From: Nitrospira sp.
GTDB lineage: Bacteria > Nitrospirota > Nitrospiria > Nitrospirales > Nitrospiraceae
Length of the DNA stretch: 57,486 nucleotides
Reading direction: 5' to 3'
Assembly: GCA_013140455.1 (NCBI GenBank)
Contig: JABFSU010000136.1
Location: 1 to 57,486 of the forward strand
Shown: in pieces, positions 17,266 to 25,029 of the stretch
How the letters are laid out: each line of letters opens with the position of its first letter
Position numbering within the stretch: position 1 is the first letter of the stretch
Program-made: the position numbers and the translations under genes
The notes under the pieces: model-generated
Database searches by the model: none
Seen by the model: the letters and a program-made list of their open reading frames with translations, nothing else
What the model was told of the DNA's origin: nothing

Positions 17266-17988
17266 ATGTCGAGTCCCGAACAAACCGCACCAGCACAGCC
17301 ACCGAAGCGACAATTCGTCAATTTCGCATTCTATAAAGTCGATCCGGCCTGGCGCCGCCTTCCGGAAGCCGAGCGCACCAAGGGAAAGCAAGAATTTCTC
17401 AAAGCCGTGGAAGAATATGCCGGCCGTGTCCTCGTCGTCGCCTACTCCGCGGTGGGCATCCGCGGCGATTGCGACATCATGCTCTGGCGCATCAGCTACG
17501 AGCTGGAACTGTTCCAGGAAATGACCACGAAGATTCTCGCGTCAGGACTGGGCCAGTACATCACGACCCCCTACTCCTACCTGGCCATGACCAAGCGTTC
17601 GATCTACGTGGACCATCATACCCATGAAGGACAGGAGAGCAAGCGCCTGACGGTCGTCCCCGGAAAGGGCAAATACATTTTCGTGTATCCGTTCCTCAAG
17701 ACCCGCGAGTGGTTCCTGCTCACCAAGGCGGCCCGCCAGGGTATGATGGACGAACACATCGAAGTCGGCCACCGCTTCCCGTCGGTCAAATTGAACACCA
17801 CCTACTCCTTCGGTCTCGACGACCAGGAATGGGTCGTGGCATTCGAAACCGATAAACCGGAAGACTTCCTCGATCTCGTGATGGCCTTGCGCGAAACCGA
17901 AGGGTCCCGCTACACGCTGCGCGATACGCCGATCTTTACCTGTATCCGTAAAACCGTGAAAGAGACGCTCGAAACACTCGGCGGCTAA
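17266..17988 (+). CDS. Chlorite dismutase-family haem protein (HemQ-like)
   Basis: 240 residues with no signal peptide, so cytosolic. The Cld/HemQ fold is clear (FVNFAFYKVDPAWRRL, DIMLWRISYELELFQEM, VYPFLKTREWFLL, YSFGLDDQEWVVAFETD). A proximal haem-ligand histidine is likely His164 in MMDEHIEVGHRF. Where true chlorite dismutases have the catalytic distal arginine (VKR before ...STGLDD in Dechloromonas Cld), this protein reads VKL. Chlorite-degrading activity is therefore doubtful, and a coprohaem decarboxylase (HemQ) or other haem role is more likely. Strong ribosome site, own promoter, own terminator. Confidence 0.88.
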   Translation: MSSPEQTAPAQPPKRQFVNFAFYKVDPAWRRLPEAERTKGKQEFLKAVEEYAGRVLVVAYSAVGIRGDCDIMLWRISYELELFQEMTTKILASGLGQYITTPYSYLAMTKRSIYVDHHTHEGQESKRLTVVPGKGKYIFVYPFLKTREWFLLTKAARQGMMDEHIEVGHRFPSVKLNTTYSFGLDDQEWVVAFETDKPEDFLDLVMALRETEGSRYTLRDTPIFTCIRKTVKETLETLGG

Positions 17989-18010
17989 TCGCCCACACAG
18001 GTGACGTTCA

Positions 18011-18048
18011 AAAGGCCGTCGATCAAATGATCGACGGCCTTTCTTTTT
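18011..18048 (+). terminator. Intrinsic terminator after the Cld-family gene
   Basis: Arms AAAGGCCGTCGATCA (18011-18025) and TGATCGACGGCCTTT (18028-18042) pair perfectly, followed by TTTCTTTTT. A classic rho-independent terminator 23 bases after the stop. Confidence 0.92.
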
Positions 18049-18183
18049 CACCCCCTGATTCCCCGGCAAAGCAGCGCCAGAACAAGAAACCATGCCACTG
18101 GAGAAGAGATTCCACTTTGACAGCCAATTCGCGCATATGTTACCTGTACTAGGTCCTCTTTCTTCATCCAATCAGGTAGGATC

Positions 18184-18402
18184 ATGGCTGATACCACTGC
18201 CCTCTATGCACTCAGATTCCCCGATGGATCCGTGAGCTTGTATATCGACGAGCACTACGCCCAAGATCGCGGAATCGATCCATCGAAACTGGTCCGCATC
18301 GAGATTCCGCGGGAGATGTTCATTAACGGCAGCGTTCAAGAGGTTCGCGAATACGTTGCGCTTTATCTGGAAACACACCAACAGCAAGCCGGGAACGCCT
18401 AA
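18184..18402 (+). CDS. Hypothetical small protein, 72 residues
   Basis: Not recognised. It has the sequence character of a folded beta/alpha cytosolic protein (ALYALRFPDGSVSLYIDEHY, VRIEIPREMFINGS). The ATG is preceded by CAGGTAGGATC. It is followed 27 bases later by the 392-residue unknown at 18430, so the two probably form an operon. Confidence 0.7.
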   Translation: MADTTALYALRFPDGSVSLYIDEHYAQDRGIDPSKLVRIEIPREMFINGSVQEVREYVALYLETHQQQAGNA

Positions 18403-18429
18403 CCTACGCACACAGGACACACCATCGCT

Positions 18430-19608
18430 ATGCCTTCAACTATGGCCTCTCCCCTCACCGCTGAGCTGATCCAAGACGTCATCGCAAATCTGCCGATCCA
18501 GGGCCGTATCATGCTCCGGCTGCTCCTGATCCAGCATCTGGACGTGACGCACGAAGAAATCCTGTTTATGGTCTCGGACCGCCCCGATCCCCGTTGCGTC
18601 TCCGGCAAGAAGCCCATTACGACGATGACCGAAGAATCGATCTCGGCCATGATCAGCCGGCGGGACGAATATCGCCGTCGCGCCAGGCTCCGTCGCGAAC
18701 GCACCGGACTGCAATGCACCGCCCTGACGGCGCTGGCCGCGACCGCCGAGAAACTGGTTAACCGAACCTCGACACTCCTGGCCGCCCGTGGCGTGTCCAC
18801 TGAGGCCATTGCGAATCTCAAAATGCAAGCCCGTGTGGCCGTTCCGCGCCCTGCGCTGCGCGTGCTGGAAGAGCGGTGGGACAAGAACGATATCTCGGCA
18901 GAGGAATATCAGACCTATCAGCTGGCCATTGAACTGCAACTGCACATTCGAATGGCCGAACGTTTTAAAACCAGACTCGCCCTGGCGGAGCGCGAGCGGC
19001 AGACCTCCGACCAGACCACCTTGCAGGATCATGAGATCGGCCATATCTGGGGAATTCCCGCCGGCACATTGGCCGCCCGGAAAGTAAAATTCCTGTCCCA
19101 ATATCTCATGGCGCTCCAAGCGGCGTTGACCGGCACACCGGCCAACCCGAACAGTATTCCTCCGCTGGATCTCTGGAAGGATACGTTGGCGACCCTCTCC
19201 CGCACTCCGATCCAACGTTCCATCGCCACCTACGATGGCCTGGAACAGACAGAGTCCGCCCTGATCGAAAAGCTCTCGGCCTATGTCGTCGGCGCGGTGC
19301 CTGAACCGATCGAAGTCAAGTTCTGGAATTCGCTGGTCTACGGAGCGAGCTCCAATGCGATGCACAGCGAAAATACCCGGACATTATTCGGATTGCAGCG
19401 GCTCATCTCGATTCAACAGGACACCGACACCAGCCCTGAAGCACTCGACGAAGAACTGCTGAAACGGACCGCCCCGCGCCCGAAACCTGAAACCGCCGCA
19501 CTGGACGATTCATCGGAACCGAAGATCGAGATCACCGATCTCCAGAAACAGATTTTGCATAACTTTATCGGAGAAGACGTCAGCGGCAAAGCCTCGGACA
19601 AGTGGTAG
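18430..19608 (+). CDS. Hypothetical protein, 392 residues, mostly helical
   Basis: Not recognised. No signal peptide or membrane span. It is Ala/Leu/Arg/Glu-rich and apparently mostly alpha-helical (DEYRRRARLRRERTGLQ, YQLAIELQLHIRMAERFKTR). A block at about residues 200-260 (GHIWGIPAGTLAARKVKFLSQ) and a Pro-rich charged linker precede a short C-terminal helix (TDLQKQILHNFIGED). Cotranscription with the 72-residue gene upstream is likely. Probably lineage-specific. Confidence 0.75.
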   Translation: MPSTMASPLTAELIQDVIANLPIQGRIMLRLLLIQHLDVTHEEILFMVSDRPDPRCVSGKKPITTMTEESISAMISRRDEYRRRARLRRERTGLQCTALTALAATAEKLVNRTSTLLAARGVSTEAIANLKMQARVAVPRPALRVLEERWDKNDISAEEYQTYQLAIELQLHIRMAERFKTRLALAERERQTSDQTTLQDHEIGHIWGIPAGTLAARKVKFLSQYLMALQAALTGTPANPNSIPPLDLWKDTLATLSRTPIQRSIATYDGLEQTESALIEKLSAYVVGAVPEPIEVKFWNSLVYGASSNAMHSENTRTLFGLQRLISIQQDTDTSPEALDEELLKRTAPRPKPETAALDDSSEPKIEITDLQKQILHNFIGEDVSGKASDKW

Positions 19609-19620
19609 CGACAGGCGATC

Positions 19621-19648
19621 TTGCGAATTGCGTTCGCTCAGGTATAAT
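19621..19648 (+). promoter_or_regulatory. Promoter with a very short leader
   Basis: TTGCGA (19621-19626, 4 of 6) and TATAAT (19643-19648, perfect), 16 bases apart. Transcription would start near 19655, five bases before the ATG at 19660, where no Shine-Dalgarno is visible. Confidence 0.5.
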
Positions 19649-19659
19649 CAGATTCAACC

Positions 19660-20091
19660 ATGCCGAAACAATCTGTCAGACGCCTCAGTTTCTTCATGCT
19701 GATCGCCGTGCTGCTGCCGGCAACCATTTCTGTCGGCACCATCACCTCGCCTCCGGTGACGGCGGCGGCAGGCCTGCTTGAAATCGCCGAGTTACTGGCA
19801 CACCCGGAGCAATACGATCATCAAGACGTCGTCGTGAGCGGGGCCGTAACCAACGTGCAGCTGGCCACCAACCGCCAGGGGCAACCGGCCTACGGGTTTC
19901 TCCTGAAAGACCAGGCCGGGACGCTCAAAGTGATCAGCCTGGGCCAGGCCGACATTCATGAAGGCGACCAAGTCATTGTCGAAGGCGTGTTCAGTCGTCT
20001 GCGCCAAGTCGGCCGCTCAATCGTGTACAATGAAATCAAGGCCCTGTCGGTGAAGCCGCTCAACCGCTTGAATCCCGACCTCGTCGGATAG
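19660..20091 (+). CDS. Exported OB-fold protein
   Basis: 143 residues: a signal peptide (residues 1 to about 38, FFMLIAVLLPATISVG) and then an OB-fold-like domain with the strand pattern DHQDVVVSGAVTNVQL ... YGFLLKDQAGTLKVISLG ... EGDQVIVEGVFSRL. This resembles tRNA_anti-like/bacterial OB-fold periplasmic proteins; the ligand is unknown. It starts a run of three exported proteins (19660-21574) on the same strand. Confidence 0.7.
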   Translation: MPKQSVRRLSFFMLIAVLLPATISVGTITSPPVTAAAGLLEIAELLAHPEQYDHQDVVVSGAVTNVQLATNRQGQPAYGFLLKDQAGTLKVISLGQADIHEGDQVIVEGVFSRLRQVGRSIVYNEIKALSVKPLNRLNPDLVG

Positions 20092-20135
20092 TTGATCCGC
20101 ACCCCAGCGCAGAGATTCATACCGGTCCACAATCG

Positions 20136-20585
20136 ATGTTACAAAAACCACCTGCCCAGACCTCAGCCTCATGGCGGAACTCACACCGGACCGAGTCCAG
20201 CAGGTTCCATCTACTGGCGATTGCCGCAGGTCTGCTGGGACTGATGAGCCTCGCCGGTTGTGCAACGGCGGCAACCGTCGGCGAATACCCGAATCAGCAA
20301 AAAGTCATCGGCAAGTCGAAATCCGAGGTGCTAGCCTGCGCGGGCAAACCGGTGAATGAGCAGACCCGCAACGACGTCGTCCTCCTCCAATACTACCGGG
20401 AGGCGCCGGTGCTCGAAGAATCCCAGCCGGTCGGAAAGAGCAGTATATCGACGATCCGGCACGGCTGCTGGGCCACGGTAGTTCTGACAGACGATCGCGT
20501 CACCGACGTACGTTATCGGTTCGCCCCCCCGAGCATGGACGCCTCCAACGACTGTGAAGCCATCTTTGACTCCTGCGCACAGTAG
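20136..20585 (+). CDS. Hypothetical lipoprotein
   Basis: 149 residues. After a long basic N-region comes a hydrophobic stretch and the lipobox SLAGC (Cys at about residue 42), so lipidation and anchoring to a membrane are expected. The mature part begins like a small outer-membrane assembly lipoprotein (IGKSKSEVLACAGKP resembles the SmpA/OmlA G.xxxxVxxxxGxP pattern) and carries several more Cys. Distant OmlA-like fold is a guess. No clear ribosome site. Confidence 0.65.
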   Translation: MLQKPPAQTSASWRNSHRTESSRFHLLAIAAGLLGLMSLAGCATAATVGEYPNQQKVIGKSKSEVLACAGKPVNEQTRNDVVLLQYYREAPVLEESQPVGKSSISTIRHGCWATVVLTDDRVTDVRYRFAPPSMDASNDCEAIFDSCAQ

Positions 20586-20641
20586 ATCCGTCGCCCGATC
20601 CGCGTACTTTTCGGTTTCCATCTAGTCGCATGCCGTGAATC

Positions 20642-21574
20642 ATGGTACTCCTACCGACCATGGCACTCCGGCAACACATCCCGATATGGTTGATCCTCTG
20701 GCTCCTCGCCTGGGCGATCCCCACCGATGCCCTGGCGCTGGAAAAATACGGCCGTCCATTGCCGTCGATGGATGATCCCGACGACGCGGACCGCGGGTCC
20801 GAAGAAAGTCTCTTCGCCGGCTATCTCCTGACCGGGGCCTTTGTGAAAAACCCCTCCTTTGCTGCCAGACCGGACAACAGCGGCCTCGTCGGGCTGCGGC
20901 ACATGATCCACCTGGAAACCGACCTCTACAAACAATATCTGACCTTCTATACCGACCAAAATTTCTTTTCCGACCGGACCAACGGCTGGATCAGACTCAG
21001 CGAGTGGGACGGCACCTACGCCTTTACCGGCGTCGTGGATCATTTCGGCTGGCGCCTCCAATATGAACGGGATGCGCCGATCGACCGCAGCGGCACCAAG
21101 CAAGTCTATGCCGATGGCCTGATCACCGCCAAGCTGCAGTCGGCTCAGGATATGGCCTGGTGGCGGAAACTCTTTCCCAACCAAAGCCTGACGATGTACG
21201 GCGGAGCCGGCTGGCTCTTTCATAACAGTAACTATTTTGCGCGGCCCGACAACACCGGGCGCGCGCTGTTCCGCTACGTCGCCCACGCCGACCTCGATCT
21301 CTACAAGAACAAAGTCGTGCTCTATGGAGACGTGAACTTCTTTACCGACCGGGAGGGCAGCAATCAAGCCAGACCGACGGAGATGGATTGGATCGTAGGA
21401 CTTGCGCTGCGCTGGCACGATACGGAACTCGCGGTCTACCATGAGCAGGACCAGCCGCTGGACAAGCCCGGTCTGGTCCAGAAATACCTGGCCGTACAAC
21501 TGCGTTTTTCGTTCGATGTCTCGAAAGGAGACTTAGGATTGGGCCGGACGAAATCCGTTGCCGGCCTTCACTGA
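20642..21574 (+). CDS. Putative outer-membrane protein with an internal duplication
   Basis: 310 residues with a signal peptide (IWLILWLLAWAIPTDALA). The mature protein is Tyr/Trp/Asp-rich with alternating beta patterns, as in a barrel. A repeat is visible: ARPDNSG...HLETDLYK...LTFYTDQNFFSDR in the first half and ARPDNTG...HADLDLYK...VVLYGDVNFFTDR in the second, about 120 residues apart. The product ends in a non-barrel tail (SVAGLH). Its 3' end overlaps the convergent SDR gene by 7 bases. Function unknown. Confidence 0.68.
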   Translation: MVLLPTMALRQHIPIWLILWLLAWAIPTDALALEKYGRPLPSMDDPDDADRGSEESLFAGYLLTGAFVKNPSFAARPDNSGLVGLRHMIHLETDLYKQYLTFYTDQNFFSDRTNGWIRLSEWDGTYAFTGVVDHFGWRLQYERDAPIDRSGTKQVYADGLITAKLQSAQDMAWWRKLFPNQSLTMYGGAGWLFHNSNYFARPDNTGRALFRYVAHADLDLYKNKVVLYGDVNFFTDREGSNQARPTEMDWIVGLALRWHDTELAVYHEQDQPLDKPGLVQKYLAVQLRFSFDVSKGDLGLGRTKSVAGLH

Positions 21575-22431
21575 GGCAGTTTCAATATCCACGTCATCAG
21601 CCGGTCCGACCACCGGTCCGGAAGCAGTTTGATCATCAGCGCACGGACCTTCGCATCTCTTCCCACAAGATACCGGGTCTTCGGACGGGAGGCCGTCAAG
21701 GCATGGACGACGGCATCCGAGACGGCATCGGGGGGAATCGCCCGCGCCGCCACCTCAGCCACGCGCGCCCTGACGCCGGCAATTACCCCCGCATAGAGGG
21801 CCTTCAATTCTTCCGACGTGACCGTCTCTAGTTCTTCGGCCTTCGCACCGGACTTCGTCCAGATCGGCGTCGCAATCGCGCCCGGCTCCACAATGGAGAC
21901 CTGAATCCCCCACTGCTGCACTTCAAGGCGCAAGGCATCCGTCAACGCTTCCAATGCAAACTTCGATGCCGAGTACGGCCCCATCACCGGCATCGCGGCG
22001 CGGCCGGCAATCGATCCCATGTTGACGATACGCCCGCGCCCCTGACGAAGCAACGGAAGAAACGCCTGGGTCACGGCGACCTGCCCGATCACATTCACCT
22101 CAAACTGCCGGCGCAGATCGGCAATCGGCACGGCCTCCAGCGGACCGACCACCGCAATGCCCGCGTTGTTCACTAATCCGGCCAACCCTCGTGGCCCGAC
22201 CTGCTCGGCAATCTGCCGCCGCGCCTGTTCGATCGAGCCCGCATCGGTGACATCCAGCAAAATAGGCTGGAGTCGAACCGATCCCTGCGCCTTCAGAGCT
22301 TCACCATCCTCGATCCGGCGGACCCCGGCGAATACCGTAAAGCCGAGCCGGTCGAGATGCCATGCGCAAGCTGCGCCGATGCCCGTCGACGCGCCGGTGA
22401 TCACCACTGCCTTGCCATTGCCATTCAACAT
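21568..22431 (-). CDS. Short-chain dehydrogenase/reductase (classical SDR)
   Basis: 287 residues. Cofactor motif TGASTGIG near residue 13, NNAG at about 90, catalytic Ser in NMGSIAGRA, and YSASK as the catalytic Tyr-Lys pair. After the core comes a 30-residue C-terminal extension with a hydrophobic WSDRLMTWILKL, as in retinol-dehydrogenase-like SDRs. An NAD(P)-dependent oxidoreductase of unknown substrate. Confidence 0.88.
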   Translation of the reverse strand: MLNGNGKAVVITGASTGIGAACAWHLDRLGFTVFAGVRRIEDGEALKAQGSVRLQPILLDVTDAGSIEQARRQIAEQVGPRGLAGLVNNAGIAVVGPLEAVPIADLRRQFEVNVIGQVAVTQAFLPLLRQGRGRIVNMGSIAGRAAMPVMGPYSASKFALEALTDALRLEVQQWGIQVSIVEPGAIATPIWTKSGAKAEELETVTSEELKALYAGVIAGVRARVAEVAARAIPPDAVSDAVVHALTASRPKTRYLVGRDAKVRALMIKLLPDRWSDRLMTWILKLPQ

Positions 22432-22508
22432 TCCGCGGCCCCTTTAGTGAGCGACGCCGACCATAGCAGTTTTGCAAGACAGGGTCATCTCTTGCGTCCC
22501 ACGGATTC

Positions 22509-22546
22509 CAGCTCTCAGTGATCCGTCACCGGCTATCAGCTCTCAG
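22509..22546. repeat. Short direct repeat CAGCTCTCAG
   Basis: Two exact copies of the 10-mer CAGCTCTCAG at 22509-22518 and 22537-22546, with a third partial TCTCAGCAC at about 22559. This looks like a decayed interspersed repeat in a 350-base stretch (22443-22792) with no other gene before the microprotein. Confidence 0.4.
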
Positions 22547-22590
22547 CCACCTATTCGGTCTCAGCACTCGTCCATGGTGGATCACTCTAG

Positions 22591-22615
22591 ATTCAAGGGG
22601 AATTATATTAGGTTC
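22591..22615 (+). promoter_or_regulatory. Putative enhancer (UAS) for the first sigma-54 promoter
   Basis: A dyad ATTC-N5-GAAT (22591-22603) runs into TAT-N-TTAGGTTC, ending 124 bases before the -24 GG at 22739. The second sigma-54 promoter has the same arrangement (23797-23821): of 25 aligned bases 20 match, and 15 of 16 over 22600-22615. Shared sequence at this distance is what an enhancer-binding activator site would look like. Confidence 0.55.
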
Positions 22616-22737
22616 CATCCACCCTGCCTTACGCGCCGACCGTCATATCAGGTTGCCCGCGCAACAAAATCGCAAACGCCTTACCAGTATTGGTGTTTGT
22701 TCACTGCCGTGGCGATCGTGCAAGCCCGGCATCTACA

Positions 22738-22753
22738 TGGCCCGCACATTGCA
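22738..22753 (+). promoter_or_regulatory. Sigma-54 (-24/-12) promoter
   Basis: TGGCCCGCACATTGCA, with GG and GC exactly 10 bases apart. It matches the TGGCACG-N4-TTGCA consensus at all but one specified position. The start point would be near 22764, about 29 bases before the ATG of the 28-residue microprotein. Confidence 0.78.
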
Positions 22754-22792
22754 CAGAGTGCATAGCATCACTCCAGAAAAAAGGAGAACGCC

Positions 22793-22879
22793 ATGGACTT
22801 CGGACTCATCTTACTCGCCACCAACACTCTCATGGCCATCTTCATCTTCTTTGTTCTGAACTTGATCTGGAAGCAATAG
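22793..22879 (+). CDS. 28-residue single-pass membrane microprotein (copy 1)
   Basis: A short reading frame with a strong AAGGAG ribosome site at the right distance. The product starts MDFGLILLATN, has one hydrophobic span (about residues 4-25) and ends LIWKQ. A second gene at 24032 encodes a product of exactly the same length with 14 of 28 identical residues, including MDF at the start, N11, MA at 14-15 and LIW at 24-26, so this is a real protein family. It lies behind a sigma-54 promoter and 137 bases before a receiver-domain gene with which it is probably cotranscribed. Membrane topology and function are unknown; microproteins of this size often modulate a larger membrane complex. Confidence 0.8.
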   Translation: MDFGLILLATNTLMAIFIFFVLNLIWKQ

Positions 22880-23015
22880 AGGAATCAGAACATGCCGAGA
22901 GAACCGTTGGGGGAAATCAACCACCCATGAACAAGATACCGGACCATGATGGCGCGAGGTGGAGCCGACCAGCGGGCACCCGGCTAACACAGCCAAAGGA
23001 AGGAGGAAGGGCAAC

Positions 23016-23495
23016 ATGACATACGAAACAATCCTGGTCGTCGACGACAGTCCCGACATTCGAGAAATAACTCGTATGACGCTCAGTCGTCAAGGCTATG
23101 AAGTTTGGCTGGCTCCGGACGGCAACAGTGCCATCCAGTTGATGAGCCAACCGGTACTGGCCAGCGCCGTCAGCACCGTGATCTGCGACCTGGCCATGCC
23201 CAATGGCAACGGAATGGACCTCATCGCCTACCTCCAGAGACATCATCCGGCCATCCCCATCATTGTGTGTAGCGGCGCCGACGACAAAGAATTCCTTGAA
23301 GGAATTATCCAGCAAGGAGTGGGCGACTGGATGCGGAAACCCGTATCGCGGGACGTTCTTGTGCAAAAAGTCAGAACCGCCGTCCATCTCTTCACGCTCA
23401 GGACACGGCAGGACTCTGAGGACGGACCTTCACAGGCTTCAGTCGCAAATCCAAGAACGGCCTCTCCCTCAGAGATTGAGCCATTACAGGAATAG
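23016..23495 (+). CDS. Single-domain response regulator (receiver only)
   Basis: 159 residues from ATG 23016, behind an AAGGAGGAAGGGC ribosome site. A complete CheY-like receiver: acidic pair VVDDS (Asp10-Asp11), phospho-acceptor Asp58 in ICDLAMP, conserved Ser in VCSGAD and Lys in MRKPVS. Residues after ~130 are a polar, disordered-looking tail with no output domain. Being downstream of the sigma-54-controlled microprotein gene suggests joint expression. The cognate kinase is unknown; it could be the one at 42991. Confidence 0.9.
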   Translation: MTYETILVVDDSPDIREITRMTLSRQGYEVWLAPDGNSAIQLMSQPVLASAVSTVICDLAMPNGNGMDLIAYLQRHHPAIPIIVCSGADDKEFLEGIIQQGVGDWMRKPVSRDVLVQKVRTAVHLFTLRTRQDSEDGPSQASVANPRTASPSEIEPLQE

Positions 23496-23796
23496 CGGGA
23501 GAAGACCACCGACCGGTGAGACGGAAGGTCGCCCAGGCCTCTCTCGCGCAACAGACGTAAGAGGCACACAGTCTATCGCGTCCAATTCAACAGCCTGCTG
23601 AGGCCGATGCAGAGTCGCACGCCTGTGCAGAATATTGAAACCCTCTCCATATCCAGCCGGCCACCATCCTTCGTTTGCGATCAACTCCCAGGCCCTACGA
23701 ACCGCGCCGCCGATCATAAACGGATCAAAGCCTTTCGGCTCTGCAACACCAAGCTGCAGCAAACCTTCTAGTGCCGTTGGCACTGAATCGAAAGTG
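23496..23796. other. Gene-poor stretch with a short hairpin
   Basis: About 300 bases with no convincing gene. A perfect 6-bp hairpin AGTGCC-GTT-GGCACT is at 23770-23784, without a T tract. A minus-strand GTG-started frame of 99 codons (23783-23484) starts inside this hairpin and runs into the 3' end of the receiver gene; it has no ribosome site and no family I know. Confidence 0.4.
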
Positions 23797-23821
23797 ATTC
23801 AGCCTGAATTATTTTAGGTTC
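23797..23821 (+). promoter_or_regulatory. Putative enhancer (UAS) for the second sigma-54 promoter
   Basis: ATTC-N5-GAAT (23797-23809) followed by TAT-N-TTAGGTTC, ending 118 bases before the -24 GG at 23939. It is near-identical to the element at 22591-22615. A further inverted repeat TGAATC-N6-GATTCA (23784-23801) overlaps its left edge. Confidence 0.55.
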
Positions 23822-23937
23822 ATTGATGCAAGGCTCATCAGTGCAGTAGCAAACCTCTGAGTGAATCCTTGCGCTCGACTCGCTCGCCAATCGAGCAATC
23901 TACTCCTGTTCAGACAGACGCGACACTCCAGCATGAA

Positions 23938-23953
23938 TGGTCCACCCCTTGCA
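23938..23953 (+). promoter_or_regulatory. Sigma-54 (-24/-12) promoter
   Basis: TGGTCCACCCCTTGCA: TGG at -24 and TTGCA at -12, with the obligatory 10 bases between GG and GC. It precedes the second 28-residue microprotein gene, with a leader of about 68 bases. Confidence 0.72.
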
Positions 23954-24031
23954 CAATGGCTCAGTCATCGACTGATGCGACTGAAAGAGAAAGAAGCCGA
24001 GCAGCCATGAGGGGATAGAAAGGAGCACATC

Positions 24032-24118
24032 ATGGATTTCACACTCCTCCTCCTACTTTCCAACATATTCATGGCCTGCTTCATCTACCTGATCGTGCGG
24101 CTGATTTGGCAGGAGTAG
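24032..24118 (+). CDS. 28-residue single-pass membrane microprotein (copy 2)
   Basis: Strong AAAGGAG ribosome site, then 28 codons. The product starts MDFTLLLLLSN, has a single membrane span and ends LIWQE. It is paralogous to the 22793 gene (same length, 14 of 28 identical, conserved MDF, N11, MA, FI, LIW), and both sit behind sigma-54 promoters with the same upstream element. No partner gene follows directly on this strand; the next clear plus-strand gene starts at 25030. It probably arose by local duplication of promoter plus gene. Confidence 0.8.
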   Translation: MDFTLLLLLSNIFMACFIYLIVRLIWQE

Positions 24119-24384
24119 TGCGCTCAGATCGGGACAGCCTAAACGCTGCATGCAAGAACGCACCGCAAGAACCGAGGGAAGGCATCAGAAAAAGATGACA
24201 CCGTTTGAATCAACCCCTCGCCTCAGCATGGAGCCGACCAGCGTCATCCGACTCATACGCGGAGTCGAATCACTCCCGCAGTCCGGATCCAACCCACTCC
24301 TGGCTGCAGCCGTCGCCCCCACGCCGAGGACACAGGAGCCGCCTCTTCGCTTCATACCCGGAGGGACGGCTCCTTCAAATCAGA

Positions 24385-24786
24385 CTAAGGCAAGACAGAG
24401 ACGTCGCAGGAAGGAAAGAGGAATGGACGGACATCAGGATGCACCTGCGAAGGGTCGAGACCCTGGAGCAGAGATCCGGAACGGTGATCTGAGTGGAGCA
24501 GAATGGAACCACCGTCATCTTGGAGCAGGCGAAGCGACGAGACGTGCCAGGCGGTCCCGGTTACGGAACGAAGGAGGCTGGTCGACTCCCCTTCATCTTC
24601 CGTGATGGGCCTTGATGAAACAGAGATCACGACGGGCAAAGAGACAAAGTCCAGAACCTTGGCAGGCAGCACATCACGCCGATCCAGCTGGAGGCAGCCG
24701 GTCAGCAAAGAGAAACCGAGCAGGATCAAGATCGATCGATGAAGAGACTGAAGGCAAACGCGCTTAAGAATAGACATTACTTCCAT
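24385..24786 (-). CDS. Putative lipoprotein
   Basis: Up to 133 residues (a second ATG lies at 24777). The N-terminus is a convincing lipoprotein signal: a basic KRVCLQSLHR region, hydrophobic SILILLGFSLL, and lipobox LLTGC. The mature part (VLPAKVLDFVSLPVVISV...) matches nothing I know. The ribosome site is weak and the gene lies alone on the minus strand between plus-strand genes, so it could be spurious. The stretches on each side (24119-24384 and 24787-25029) hold nothing else I can support. Confidence 0.42.
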   Translation of the reverse strand: MEVMSILKRVCLQSLHRSILILLGFSLLTGCLQLDRRDVLPAKVLDFVSLPVVISVSSRPITEDEGESTSLLRSVTGTAWHVSSLRLLQDDGGSILLHSDHRSGSLLQGLDPSQVHPDVRPFLFPSCDVSVLP

Positions 24787-25029
24787 ATCGGAAGTCCGAT
24801 AGAGATCTGAAGCCGGATGAAAAGGGTCAGGATTGTCCTGATACCGCAGTGCGGGGGAACACGTTGAGACTCAGTCCTGTGAGAATATTCCTGGTCAGGG
24901 CTCATCGGCCCTATCCCAAGGGGTTATTGCGCAAAATGTGTGGGAAGCCTAGCTAGAAGGCACCAGCAACCGAACGGTACGAAAGTCCTCGGTCGGTTTG
25001 GTCGAATGCGACAGAAGGAGATGCCACGG

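Noticed and set aside
17266-17988. Naming the Cld-family gene as functional chlorite dismutase
   Set aside because: Distal Arg position is Leu and there is no signal peptide.
22472-23019. Overlapping plus-strand frames of 97-113 codons
   Set aside because: They cover the sigma-54 promoter and the microprotein in other frames; compositions are random-like.
23484-23783. 99-codon minus-strand frame in the gene-poor stretch
   Set aside because: GTG start inside a hairpin, no ribosome site, overlaps the receiver gene and ends in improbable sequence; the segment near GGAVRRAWELIANEGWW looks protein-like but matches no family I know.
24150-24605. 151-codon plus-strand frame after the second microprotein
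   Set aside because: No ribosome site, Arg/Pro/Gly-rich low-complexity product, second half antisense to the more convincing lipoprotein frame.
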